This document shows, piece by piece, positions 7,693-16,325 of a stretch of 64,000 nt of DNA (the stretch's first letter is position 1; every line of letters begins with the position of its first letter). Both the position numbers and the translations under genes were made by a program. The notes beneath the pieces are model-generated. The model was not told the origin of the DNA and made no database searches. It saw nothing but the letters and a program-made list of their open reading frames with translations. This stretch comes from Planctomycetota bacterium (GTDB lineage Bacteria; Planctomycetota; Planctomycetia; Pirellulales; Pirellulaceae), in NCBI GenBank assembly GCA_963204915.1, contig CAUJHS010000022.1:682001-746000 (forward strand), in the 5' to 3' direction.

Positions 7693-9702
7693 GTGGAAAA
7701 GCCAACGTCCTTTGGTCGCCGCTTGTTGTTGCTCGCCTTGTTCGCCCCCTTGGCGGTCTTGCTCGGCGGTGGGTTGTGGTTCACCCTAATTCGAACCAAG
7801 CCCGAACCCGCGCGTACGATGCAAAGCGCCGGCGAACGGGCCGGCGCCGCGTCGACGGCGTCAAATGCTGCCGTTGATTTAACTACGCTGGCACGCCGTC
7901 GAGAACGGCAACAAAACCCGCGATTCTTCGACTATGGCGGAATCGTGTTCTGGTGGGATCGGTTCCCCCAGGCGCTGCGGCAAGTCGCGCTCGACACGGG
8001 ACCGCACAGCAACATGCACCGCGCCGACTACGCCGGCCCCGAGTCATGCCGAGAGTGCCATCGCGAGAATTACGAACAGTGGTCGAAGCACCCGCACCGC
8101 CACATGAACGCCCTCGCCAACCCCGACACCGTCAGGGGCGACTTCTCCGGCGAGCAAAACATTCGGTATCTCGGCGGTGAAGGTACCTTCTACCGCGAAG
8201 GAGACGCGTACCGCATGAAGCTCGTGCGCGACCGCACGAAACTGGTGTACGACGTGCGGCAAACGATTGGCTCGCGGTTCTTTCAGTATTACATCGGCCA
8301 GATGATCGACGGGCCCTTTACCGACGATCATCCCTATCGCACCACGAACCATGTACTGCCGTTCGGATACTGGCTCGACCGCCGCCAGTGGGTCCCCGTG
8401 GTGCATGTGGGCGAAGAAAAGCCGGATGGCCAGCGTGACGACCCGTTCGCTCCGCCGCTGTATCCGAGCGAAGGCGAAAATTTCACGCCCTACGCATCGA
8501 ATTGCAGCATGTGCCATACCACCTTCCCGCTGGGCGACGATCTGACGCGCAAGCCGCATCAAATCGCTAAGCACACGCCCGTGCGGCTTCACTGGAACAT
8601 GGCCGATTATTTTCGCACGGCGCATCCGGAGTTGTGGGGCGACGTCGAGCACGCCTCGGACCTGGAGACGAACGAAATCGACCGCTTTCCGCAAGCGTTG
8701 ATGAAATACGAAGCCGAGGAGCACGCCGTCACGCTGGGCGTGAGTTGCGAAGCGTGTCACCTTGGCTGCCAGGAGCATGTCGAAAAAGCCCGCAAGCGGC
8801 CCGACTTCCATCCTCATAGCCCCCACCTGGTGGTGCAAACCGAATCAGGCCCCCTCGAAGAAGGCCGCACGCACCAGAACGTCAACTGGGCTTGTGCACG
8901 GTGCCACGTCGGCGAACGGCCGCAGTTCGCGGCGGGCATGTCGACGTGGAACTCGGTGGAGTATTCCGACGCGATGCTTGGAAGCTGTTATTCGCAACTC
9001 AAGTGCATTGATTGTCATGCGCCCCATCAGGCGACTGGCCCGCAGTGGCCGCGTTCGCCCCAACAAGACGACGCCAGTTGCATTCGCTGCCACTCGAAGT
9101 ATCAGGCGGCCGAGGAAGTCGTGAAACATACGCATCATTCGGCCGAGAGCAGCGGTTCGCGCTGCATGAACTGCCACATGCCGCACCTCAATGAAGGTCT
9201 GCAAGACGTGGTGCGCACCCATACGATTTTCTCGCCCACGAACGCGGCGATGATCGAAGCGAATCATCCCAACGCGTGCAATCTTTGCCACACCGATCAG
9301 CCGATTGATTGGACACTATCGAACCTCAAGGAATGGTACGGCGCAGTGTTCTCGGAAGACGCCATCGCGAAGGCTTACCCCCATCGCCAGGAGCCGGCGG
9401 CGGCGGGCTGGATGCGCAGCGACTACGAACCCGTGCGCCTCATCGGAGCGGACGCCGCCTGCCGAGCTAACGACCGCGCCTTACTTCCGGACTTGTTGAA
9501 CGTGTTGGACGATCCGTTTCTTTTGAACCGTCAGTTCACGGCGCGCCGCCTGGAGGCGATGCTGGGGATTCGCTTGGAGGACGAGGGCTACCGGTTCTAC
9601 ATGTCGCGCGAGGAGCGCGCTGAGCCGCTGCGGCGGCTGCGCGAGAAGTTGCTTCCCGCCGCAACGCCCGCCGCGGAACCCTCCGCGGCCGCCCAAGAGT
9701 AA
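7693..9702 (+). CDS. Eight-heme c-type cytochrome
   Basis: A 669-residue protein if started at GTG 7693, chosen because the membrane segment FGRRLLLLALFAPLAVLLGGG then lies at residues 7-27. The frame is open back to 7519, inside the preceding gene, but that extension is low-complexity and not signal-like; no start has a good ribosome-binding site. Eight CxxCH motifs begin at Cys-119 (CRECH), 271 (CSMCH), 352 (CEACH), 401 (CARCH), 438 (CIDCH), 463 (CIRCH), 491 (CMNCH) and 529 (CNLCH). The C-terminal 120 residues carry no heme and end in an Ala/Pro-rich tail. It is presumably periplasmic or membrane-anchored and partnered with the 7-heme cytochrome 65 bases upstream, since the two are adjacent and co-directional. 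Confidence 0.87.
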   Translation: MEKPTSFGRRLLLLALFAPLAVLLGGGLWFTLIRTKPEPARTMQSAGERAGAASTASNAAVDLTTLARRRERQQNPRFFDYGGIVFWWDRFPQALRQVALDTGPHSNMHRADYAGPESCRECHRENYEQWSKHPHRHMNALANPDTVRGDFSGEQNIRYLGGEGTFYREGDAYRMKLVRDRTKLVYDVRQTIGSRFFQYYIGQMIDGPFTDDHPYRTTNHVLPFGYWLDRRQWVPVVHVGEEKPDGQRDDPFAPPLYPSEGENFTPYASNCSMCHTTFPLGDDLTRKPHQIAKHTPVRLHWNMADYFRTAHPELWGDVEHASDLETNEIDRFPQALMKYEAEEHAVTLGVSCEACHLGCQEHVEKARKRPDFHPHSPHLVVQTESGPLEEGRTHQNVNWACARCHVGERPQFAAGMSTWNSVEYSDAMLGSCYSQLKCIDCHAPHQATGPQWPRSPQQDDASCIRCHSKYQAAEEVVKHTHHSAESSGSRCMNCHMPHLNEGLQDVVRTHTIFSPTNAAMIEANHPNACNLCHTDQPIDWTLSNLKEWYGAVFSEDAIAKAYPHRQEPAAAGWMRSDYEPVRLIGADAACRANDRALLPDLLNVLDDPFLLNRQFTARRLEAMLGIRLEDEGYRFYMSREERAEPLRRLREKLLPAATPAAEPSAAAQE

Positions 9703-9713
9703 CCGGCGCCGCG

Positions 9714-10997
9714 TCAGTTGTGCGACGGGGCCTTCGTCGTCGCTTGCCCGGCGGGCGCGACACGTTCGACGCGCCGATAACCGACCCCGTCGTATTCCGG
9801 CGCGCGCGGCTGGTAAAACTCATCGAACTGCGGGTCCGGCGCTTGCAGCGTGTTCAGCTTTGGGTCAAGCGTTCCGCGCAGGTCGTCAATGTCCCCATGG
9901 AGCCAGCAATTGCGCACGTTCGAGCCATCAAGAATGTCCAGCTCATAGGGGCCTTTGGGCCGAGAACCGTCGCTGGCGGTGTTCTTCCAGAAGATGCAAT
10001 CGGCGTAGGTGTTGCCTTGGCCCTGATCGTCGGCGCCGTTCCAGTTTGCGGTAAACGTGCAGCGCCGCACTTGGACCTTTGAGCCAGGAAAGACCGTGAG
10101 CGCGCCCGCTCCGTGTTCGGGGTTGTGCTCCAATCCCCATTGCTTGGCGATGGCGTCCATGCCGGTGTTCGAGATGTTGCCCACAAACAGACAGTTTTCA
10201 AGGACCACCGAACCGCCGCTCAAGATATCGACGGCAGATCCCGTGCCAGGACACCGGTTGTTGCGAAAGATACAGTCTTGAATCACCAGCGCGCCGTCCT
10301 GGTGGCCGCGCTGTTCGACATTGATTCCGCCGCCGCACATTTGCGCGGCGTTGTCGATAACTTCGAGCCCGACGAGCCGCGGAAACGACTTACCGAACAC
10401 TTTGATCGCGCCGCCGTCGACATAAATGAAGGGCCCTTTCTCCAGCCCCGGTGAACCCAGGGCCGGGTCGATCGGCTCGATCGGATCTTCAAATGTGGCG
10501 AACCCCCGAGAGCCCGTCAACTTGAATCCTTGCATCAAGGTGCGGTTCGACACGCCATGCCCGAAGTACACGGTATGGCTGACGACATCGGGGTACGCGT
10601 GGCTGGCCGGGTCGGCCACGGCGGGATTCGCCGCATGGAGCGTCACCTCGCCGTCGGCCAGCAGCGAAATCCCATCATGCCGCGCGTTGAAAAAGATCAG
10701 CGCTTGCCCCGGCTGCGCGGGGCGATACGTTCCTGCATGCACGATCACCGTTTTGCGCGCGGCGTCCTGGGCGGCCGCTTCGAGGGCTTGTTGAATATCC
10801 CCCCCGGGATACACGTGGTAGCAATCATCGGCTTCAAGGCGAAACGCGGTCGGCGCATCCTTTGCCGCTGGGGCTTGAACCGCCGACTTCGGCAAACAAC
10901 CACTCGTCCAAAGTGCGCAAACGGCCACAAGCCAACCGCCCCGATACGGCAAACCCTGAATCACGATACGTTCCCAACCAGGCTTTCCACGAAACAT
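9714..10997 (-). CDS. Right-handed beta-helix lipoprotein
   Basis: A 427-residue protein. The ATG at 10997 gives a signal region ending in a probable lipobox (VAVCALWTSGC). The body has pectate-lyase-like right-handed parallel beta-helix features: an opening of the type YPGGDIQQALEAAAQDAA followed by KTVIVHAGTYRP, then many short strands with Asn/Cys ladders such as VIQDCIFRNNRCPG, VVLENCLFVGN and VQVRRCTFTANWNG. Such proteins bind or cleave polysaccharides; no clear catalytic residues are recognised, so the enzymatic role is unknown. It is convergent with the cytochrome gene (11-base gap). Its 5' leader carries a long inverted repeat. Confidence 0.82.
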   Translation of the reverse strand: MFRGKPGWERIVIQGLPYRGGWLVAVCALWTSGCLPKSAVQAPAAKDAPTAFRLEADDCYHVYPGGDIQQALEAAAQDAARKTVIVHAGTYRPAQPGQALIFFNARHDGISLLADGEVTLHAANPAVADPASHAYPDVVSHTVYFGHGVSNRTLMQGFKLTGSRGFATFEDPIEPIDPALGSPGLEKGPFIYVDGGAIKVFGKSFPRLVGLEVIDNAAQMCGGGINVEQRGHQDGALVIQDCIFRNNRCPGTGSAVDILSGGSVVLENCLFVGNISNTGMDAIAKQWGLEHNPEHGAGALTVFPGSKVQVRRCTFTANWNGADDQGQGNTYADCIFWKNTASDGSRPKGPYELDILDGSNVRNCWLHGDIDDLRGTLDPKLNTLQAPDPQFDEFYQPRAPEYDGVGYRRVERVAPAGQATTKAPSHN

Positions 10998-11016
10998 GCG
11001 AACGCTACTAACACGG

Positions 11017-11118
11017 CTTTGCCCAAAAATGTCGAACGCGCCGCAAGAGGTAGGGGGGATTTGCCCGTCAAACACATGCGGTTGTGGTGGGCACAGCCCA
11101 CGACATTTTTAGGCAAAG
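11017..11118. repeat. Imperfect inverted repeat with REP-like palindrome
   Basis: The left arm 11017-11034 (CTTTGCCCAAAAATGTCG) and right arm 11101-11118 are complementary over 18 bases with one mismatch, separated by 66 bases. Just inside the right arm lies GTGGTGGGC-ACA-GCCCACGAC, a second, shorter hairpin. The GTGGGC/GCCCAC core is of the type seen in dispersed REP-like palindromes, but I cannot check for copies elsewhere. It starts 20 bases upstream of the beta-helix gene, so it would form a hairpin in that mRNA leader. Confidence 0.55.
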
Positions 11119-11476
11119 GCCTATCAGGATCATAGCCTGCCAAGACCCGCGTTGCCCAGCAGCAACCCCAGCGGGTGATGTTTTGCTGCGCGCAAGATTG
11201 GCGCCTCGGAGCCGGAAACAATAGTCATCGCAAATGCACGGCAATACGCTTCTATTGGTCGAAACCGATGCAATCGTAAGTGGTTGAATCTAACAATTCA
11301 TCTACACATGAACTAACAAATCCCGCGTTTGCGGCGGCGCAGGAAAACCAGCCAAATTCCCTTGTTTTTCAACATTTCCTGGCATGGGCGCACGGTCCGA
11401 GCACGTGCCACTTGGCGCGTGCCACACGTGGAAAACATTCGTAACGGGCGAGCCCTTACGCCAGTTGCCCTTCTCG

Positions 11477-11482
11477 TATAAT
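11477..11482 (+). promoter_or_regulatory. -10 box of the RND efflux operon
   Basis: A perfect TATAAT preceded by CG, 38 bases before the GTG start of the adaptor gene. No good -35 is seen at the proper distance (positions 11454-11459 read CCTTAC). The CGTGCCAC repeats about 50 bases upstream could be an activator or repressor site. Confidence 0.45.
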
Positions 11483-11519
11483 CTTTAGCGATTCATCTGC
11501 AAGAAGGAGTGCCCCATTC

Positions 11520-12815
11520 GTGTCGTTTCCTGCGCGTCGACCTGGGCTCCGCAGCGGCGCAAGCTGCGTGACGATGTTGCTGGCTTCCCTCGTCGCCGGT
11601 TGCTCCCGCGAGGAGACGAGTTCGTCGCAAGGGGTGCGACCCGTCAAGACGACGGTTGTCGCGGCGGGCAACGAATTGCATACGCGCATCTTTCCGGGAA
11701 AGGTCGAGGCGTCGCGCCGGGCCGAACTGGCGTTTCAAGTTTCCGGAGTGCTGATCAACTTGCCGGTTAAAGAAGGCCAGAAGGTCGCCAAGGGCGACGT
11801 CATCGCCGAGCTGCGCCGAGATGAATTCCAAGCCCGGTTGAAGACCTTGCAAGGCCAGCTCGATCAAGCCCAGGCCCGGCTCACCGCACTGCGTCAGGGC
11901 GAACGGGCCGAAGAGCGTTTGCGGCGCGAATCGCAAGTGCGCGCCGCCCAAGCGCGGCTGGCGAACGCCCGCGCAGAACTCGACCGCTCCCGGCGTTTGC
12001 TGCAAACGAACTCCGTTTCTCGTTCGGCCCACGACATTACCGAAACCGCCTTTCGCGTTGCCGAAGAAGACTACCGGTCGGCGGTGCAACTGGTCGAAAA
12101 AGGAACCATCGGTCGCGAGGAGGATATCGAAGCCCAAGAGGCCGAGGTGCGAGCACTTTCGGGCCGTGTCGTGGAAGCCAACATTCAACTGGAAGACAGC
12201 ACGCTACGCGCTCCGTTCGATGGCGTGATCGCTCAGCGGTTTGTTGAGCAAGGGCAAAATGTTCGCGCGAACGATCCCATTGTCAACTTTCAGGACCTGG
12301 AGCAAATCGACATTGTGGTGGATGTGCCCGAAACGGTCATGGCTACCGATATCCGCTCGGCCGACATCGTGCAATTGCTGGCCGAGTTCAGCAGTGCGCG
12401 GGGAGTTCAGTATCCCGTCTATATTCGCGAAGTCGCCCAAGTGGCGGACCCCACCACGCAAACCTTTCCGGTGCGCGTCGCCATGCAGGCTCCGCAAGAC
12501 ATCAACGTGCTGCCGGGGATGACGGCGACTGTGACCGTCACCTATCGCCGCGCGCTCATTCTGGGAAGCCGCATTCTGGTTCCCATTGCGGCGGTCATGA
12601 GCGGCGACACCGGCGAGAAAGTGGTCTGGGTGGTCAGTCCCGACATGAGCGTAAATCAACGCACGGTGACCGCGGGCGACGTCACGGGCGGGCAAATCGA
12701 AATCGTCGACGGCCTTGAGCCAGGCGAACGGATCGCCGTGGCCGGCGTCTCGTTTCTCCGCGAGGGAATGAAAGTCAGGGACCTGGGCGACGCGCTGGGG
12801 AACGGCCAACCATGA
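11520..12815 (+). CDS. RND efflux periplasmic adaptor (membrane fusion protein)
   Basis: A 431-residue HlyD/AcrA-family adaptor. The GTG start at 11520 follows AAGAAGGAG at ten bases. A lipoprotein signal (MLLASLVAGC, Cys near residue 28) anchors it. The order is typical: lipoyl/barrel-sandwich half (ELAFQVSGVLINLPVKEGQKVAKGDVIAEL), a long alpha-helical coiled hairpin (about residues 100-205), the second lipoyl half (STLRAPFDGVIAQRFVEQGQNV), then beta-barrel and membrane-proximal domains. It links the inner-membrane pump encoded next to an outer-membrane channel. The stop overlaps the permease start by four bases (ATGA). No outer-membrane factor gene is nearby. Confidence 0.93.
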   Translation: MSFPARRPGLRSGASCVTMLLASLVAGCSREETSSSQGVRPVKTTVVAAGNELHTRIFPGKVEASRRAELAFQVSGVLINLPVKEGQKVAKGDVIAELRRDEFQARLKTLQGQLDQAQARLTALRQGERAEERLRRESQVRAAQARLANARAELDRSRRLLQTNSVSRSAHDITETAFRVAEEDYRSAVQLVEKGTIGREEDIEAQEAEVRALSGRVVEANIQLEDSTLRAPFDGVIAQRFVEQGQNVRANDPIVNFQDLEQIDIVVDVPETVMATDIRSADIVQLLAEFSSARGVQYPVYIREVAQVADPTTQTFPVRVAMQAPQDINVLPGMTATVTVTYRRALILGSRILVPIAAVMSGDTGEKVVWVVSPDMSVNQRTVTAGDVTGGQIEIVDGLEPGERIAVAGVSFLREGMKVRDLGDALGNGQP

Positions 12816-15800
12816 ACATCGGCGAATATTCGGTCCGCAACAACCGCGTGGTGTTTACCGCCATGCTGTTCGTGCTCCTCGGAGGCATCGTCGCCTATCA
12901 GCAACTCGGCCGACTCGAGGACCCTGAATTCACCATCAAGGAAGCGCTGATCATTACGCCTTATCCGGGCGCCAGCGCCGAAGAAGTTGCGAATGAAGTA
13001 ACCAATCCCATCGAGTCGGCATGCCAGCAGCTTGGCCAGTTGTTGCGTGTCGAGTCGGAGTCAACGCGAGGCCGCTCCGTCGTTACGGCAGTCATTCAAG
13101 ACCGCTACGACAAAACCAGGATTCCCCAAGTCTGGGACGAACTGCGCCGCAAGATTGCCGACGCGCAAGGCCGCTTGCCGCCCGCGGTGCGCGGCAGATC
13201 GCTGGTGGTCGATGACTTTGGCGACGTCTACGGGATTTTCCTCGCCATCACCGGAGAAGGTTACACGCAGCCCGAACTGCGCCGTTATGCGGAATTCCTC
13301 CGGCGCGAGCTGCTGTTGACGCCCGGCGTGCAAAAGGTCGATCTGTTCAGTGAACAGCAAGAGGTGGTGTTCCTGGAAATCTCGCGCCAGCGCCTGGCGC
13401 AACTGGGCATTAACGAACAACAAATCTACGCGCTGCTCCAGTCGAAGAACATTGCCGCCGATGGCGGACGCGTCCGGGTTGGCGATCAACACCTGGCGAT
13501 CGACCCCGAAGGCGCTTTCCAGTCGGCCGATGAAATGCTTGACCTGGTCATAGGCTCGGACCGCTCCGGCCGGCAGTTGCTGCTGCGCGACGTAGCCACC
13601 GTCGAGCGCAGCTATGAAGACCCGCCGCGTCGCCTGCTTCGGTACGACAGCCAGCCGGCCATAGGACTGGGCATCTCGACCGTGCAGGGAGGAAACGTCG
13701 TCATTGTGGGCCAGGGCGTGCGCCGCAAGCTGGCCGCGCTCGAATCAAAACAACCGATCGGCATTGAAATTGGCGAGATTAACTTCCAGCCGGAAGCGGT
13801 CGACGCCGCCACAACGGACTTCATCTGGAATCTCATCAAGGCGGTGAGCATTGTGTTTGTGGTGTTGCTCATCACGATGGGGCGCAAAACAGGATTGATC
13901 ATCGGCGTCGTTCTGTTCCTCACCATCCTCGCGACGTTCCTCGTCATGTATTTGATGGGCGGGCTGCTCATGGAGCGCATCTCGCTCGGCGCGTTGATCA
14001 TCGCCCTGTGCATGCTCACCGATAACGCCATCATCGTGATCGAAGGCATCAAGGTGCGCATTGAGGCGGGGGAAGATAAACTGGCAGTCGTGCGCGATGT
14101 CGTGGCCCAAAACCAGTGGCCCCTGTTCGGCGCCACGGCGATTGGCGTGATCGCCTTTGCGGCCATCGGTCTCTCGGAAGACCGCACCGGCGAGTACTGC
14201 AATTCGTTGTTCTGGGTGATTCTGATTTCGCTCAGCCTGAGTTGGGTTTCATCCATTACGATCACGCCGTTGCTGGGCTATCTGTCGTTCAAACCCAACA
14301 CCCAGGCCAACGCCGCCTCGCGCGACCCCTATGCGGGCTTCTTCTTTCAAACCTACCGTCGGCTCCTGGCGTTGGCGCTGCGGTTTCGCTGGGCGGTGGT
14401 CGTCGTCACGGCGCTGTTGTTCGTTGGGGCGTTGTACGGCTTCACCAAGATCGACCAAAGCTTTTTCCCTCCCGCTACGCGCCCGCAGTTCATGGTCGAT
14501 TGCTTTCTTCCCTCGGGCACGCACATTCGTGAAACCGAAGCATTCGCCGCACAGGTCGAGGAGTTCATTCAAAGCCAGCCGGGCGTGCGTCATATTTCGT
14601 CATTCATTGGCGGCGGCGGTTTGCGGTTCTTGCTCGTTTATGCCCCGGAGCGCGAGAATCGCGCCTTCGTGCAGTTCCTGGTCGACGTTGAAGATCCGCG
14701 AGAAATCTCGGGACTCATCGCCACCATTCAACAACACCTCGATGAGAACTTCCCCAACGCAAACACCGTGGCCAAGAAGTTCCTGCTGGGACCCGGCAGC
14801 GGCGGACGTATCCAGGTGAGGTTCCGCGGTCCCGACGCCGACACGCTGCGCGACTTGGCGAGTCAAGCCATGAGCATCCTAGAGCAAGACGGCAACGCCT
14901 TGTGCATTCGCCACGACTGGCGCGAACGCGAACTCGCCATTCGCCCCGATCTGTTCGAGTTGCAAGCGCGTCGCAATGGCATTACCCGGGTCGAAGTGGC
15001 CGAGGCCCTGCAAGTCGGCCTTGAAGGGCGGGCCGTCGGATTCTACCGCGAGCCGGGCGGCGCCGGACAAGGCGTTTTCCCGCAGGAAACGCGCTTGTTG
15101 CCCATTATCGCCCGGCCCCCCTACGACGAGCGAAACAATGTTGATGTGATTCGCAGCATGCAAATTTGGAGTCCCGTGGCGAATCGCATGATCCCGCTCC
15201 GGCAAGTCGTCTCCGACGTCCGCACCGAATGGCAGAACCCCGTCATAATGCGGCGCGACCGCAACCCCACCATCACCGTTCACGCCGATCCCCGGTCAGG
15301 ACTTCCCAGCCAATTGTTCGAGCGCGTGCGCCGACCCATCGAGCAAATCGAACTGCCGCCAGGCTATGCGATGGAGTGGGGCGGCGAGCATGAAGACTCG
15401 GGAAGGGCCCGCGCCGCGCTGGCCCAGCCGCTGCCTTACGTGCTGGTGCTGATGGTGTTTATCGTCGTGTGCCTGTTCAATTCGATCCGCGTGACCACGC
15501 TCATCTGGCTCGTCATGCCAATGGCCATCATCGGCGTCACCCTCGGCCTGGGGCTCACGGGCTTCCCCTTCGGCTTCATGGCCCTCTTGGGCGTGCTTGC
15601 CGTGGGAGGCGAGTTGATCAAAACGCAAATCGTCGTGCTCAGCAAAATCTTTACCGAGATCGACAAGGGCCAAACGCCCTACCAGGCGATCCTCGATGGC
15701 GGCACCAGCAAATTGCGCCCCGTGTGCATGGTCGTGCTGACCACGCTGTTGGGGTCGATCCCCTTGCTGACCGACCCGTTCTTCGGCGCCATGGCGGTGT

Positions 15801-15976
15801 GTATCATGTTTGGCCTCACCGGCGCCGCAATTCTCGCGTTGATTGTAACCCCCGTGCTGTACGCCATCTTCTTCAACGTGCAAGCGACCTCCGCCCCGGC
15901 GCCGCCAACGGGCAACGCCGCCGCAACACAGAACAAGAACGACGACAAATCCGACAGCTCGACAAAACCGACTTAA
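12812..15976 (+). CDS. RND family efflux permease
   Basis: A 1054-residue inner-membrane pump of the AcrB/MdtB type with the standard duplicated layout: an N-terminal TM helix (VVFTAMLFVLLGGIVAYQQL), a periplasmic loop with YPGASAEEVANEVTNPIE, six TM helices (about 335-540), a second TM1-like helix near 535-555, a second periplasmic loop, and a final TM bundle. TM4 has LCMLTDNAIIVIEG with a single Asp in the proton-relay position, whereas AcrB has two. Substrate is unknown; the sequence resembles general RND transporters of environmental bacteria rather than clearly being a metal pump. It is translationally coupled to the adaptor. The C-terminal tail is polar and low-complexity. Confidence 0.93.
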   Translation: MNIGEYSVRNNRVVFTAMLFVLLGGIVAYQQLGRLEDPEFTIKEALIITPYPGASAEEVANEVTNPIESACQQLGQLLRVESESTRGRSVVTAVIQDRYDKTRIPQVWDELRRKIADAQGRLPPAVRGRSLVVDDFGDVYGIFLAITGEGYTQPELRRYAEFLRRELLLTPGVQKVDLFSEQQEVVFLEISRQRLAQLGINEQQIYALLQSKNIAADGGRVRVGDQHLAIDPEGAFQSADEMLDLVIGSDRSGRQLLLRDVATVERSYEDPPRRLLRYDSQPAIGLGISTVQGGNVVIVGQGVRRKLAALESKQPIGIEIGEINFQPEAVDAATTDFIWNLIKAVSIVFVVLLITMGRKTGLIIGVVLFLTILATFLVMYLMGGLLMERISLGALIIALCMLTDNAIIVIEGIKVRIEAGEDKLAVVRDVVAQNQWPLFGATAIGVIAFAAIGLSEDRTGEYCNSLFWVILISLSLSWVSSITITPLLGYLSFKPNTQANAASRDPYAGFFFQTYRRLLALALRFRWAVVVVTALLFVGALYGFTKIDQSFFPPATRPQFMVDCFLPSGTHIRETEAFAAQVEEFIQSQPGVRHISSFIGGGGLRFLLVYAPERENRAFVQFLVDVEDPREISGLIATIQQHLDENFPNANTVAKKFLLGPGSGGRIQVRFRGPDADTLRDLASQAMSILEQDGNALCIRHDWRERELAIRPDLFELQARRNGITRVEVAEALQVGLEGRAVGFYREPGGAGQGVFPQETRLLPIIARPPYDERNNVDVIRSMQIWSPVANRMIPLRQVVSDVRTEWQNPVIMRRDRNPTITVHADPRSGLPSQLFERVRRPIEQIELPPGYAMEWGGEHEDSGRARAALAQPLPYVLVLMVFIVVCLFNSIRVTTLIWLVMPMAIIGVTLGLGLTGFPFGFMALLGVLAVGGELIKTQIVVLSKIFTEIDKGQTPYQAILDGGTSKLRPVCMVVLTTLLGSIPLLTDPFFGAMAVCIMFGLTGAAILALIVTPVLYAIFFNVQATSAPAPPTGNAAATQNKNDDKSDSSTKPT

Positions 15977-16050
15977 CTTCCGTAGCGAGCAAGCGGCAAG
16001 ATCACCTCACCCGTCGTTTCCTCCACCTTCCTGGAAAGAATCATTCGCAC

Positions 16051-16266
16051 ATGCTCAAAGTCGCAGTCTTCGCCGTGTTGGCGGCGGCGGTGGGCTACCT
16101 GGCAGGGCTGCTGGCGGGCGTTGTGCTGGTGCATGCGTTCTCCTCGAACTCGCACGATAAAGCCGTGGAAGCCGCCGTGACGGGCGCCTTGGTGGTCGGC
16201 CCGGCGTGCGCCGTGCTGGCGTTGCTCGTCACGCTCGGTTATTTTCTGCTTGCTCGTTCGAGCTAA
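16051..16266 (+). CDS. Small two-TM membrane protein
   Basis: A 71-residue protein starting at ATG 16051. Two hydrophobic stretches, VAVFAVLAAAVGYLAGLLAGVVLV (residues 4-27) and GALVVGPACAVLALLVTLGYFLLA (about 45-68), are joined by a short polar loop (SSNSHDKAVEAA). The family is not recognised. It lies 74 bases after the RND permease on the same strand and could be co-transcribed, but the ribosome-binding site is weak. The frame is open further upstream, but there it shadows the permease. Confidence 0.55.
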   Translation: MLKVAVFAVLAAAVGYLAGLLAGVVLVHAFSSNSHDKAVEAAVTGALVVGPACAVLALLVTLGYFLLARSS

Positions 16267-16325
16267 ATGCGCCGCAGGTCGGCGCATGTTTTCTTTGGCT
16301 CTCGCTCGCGGGAGGCGTCTAGTTT

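Larger units (their letters stand above)
10998..11519. other. Intergenic region between divergent beta-helix and efflux genes
   Basis: A 522-base gap. It holds an inverted-repeat element (11017-11118), a pair of direct repeats of CGTGCCAC at 11404-11411 and 11418-11425 followed by the palindrome-like CCACACGTGG, and the promoter of the efflux operon near 11477. Short frames in this stretch have no support as genes. Confidence 0.5.
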
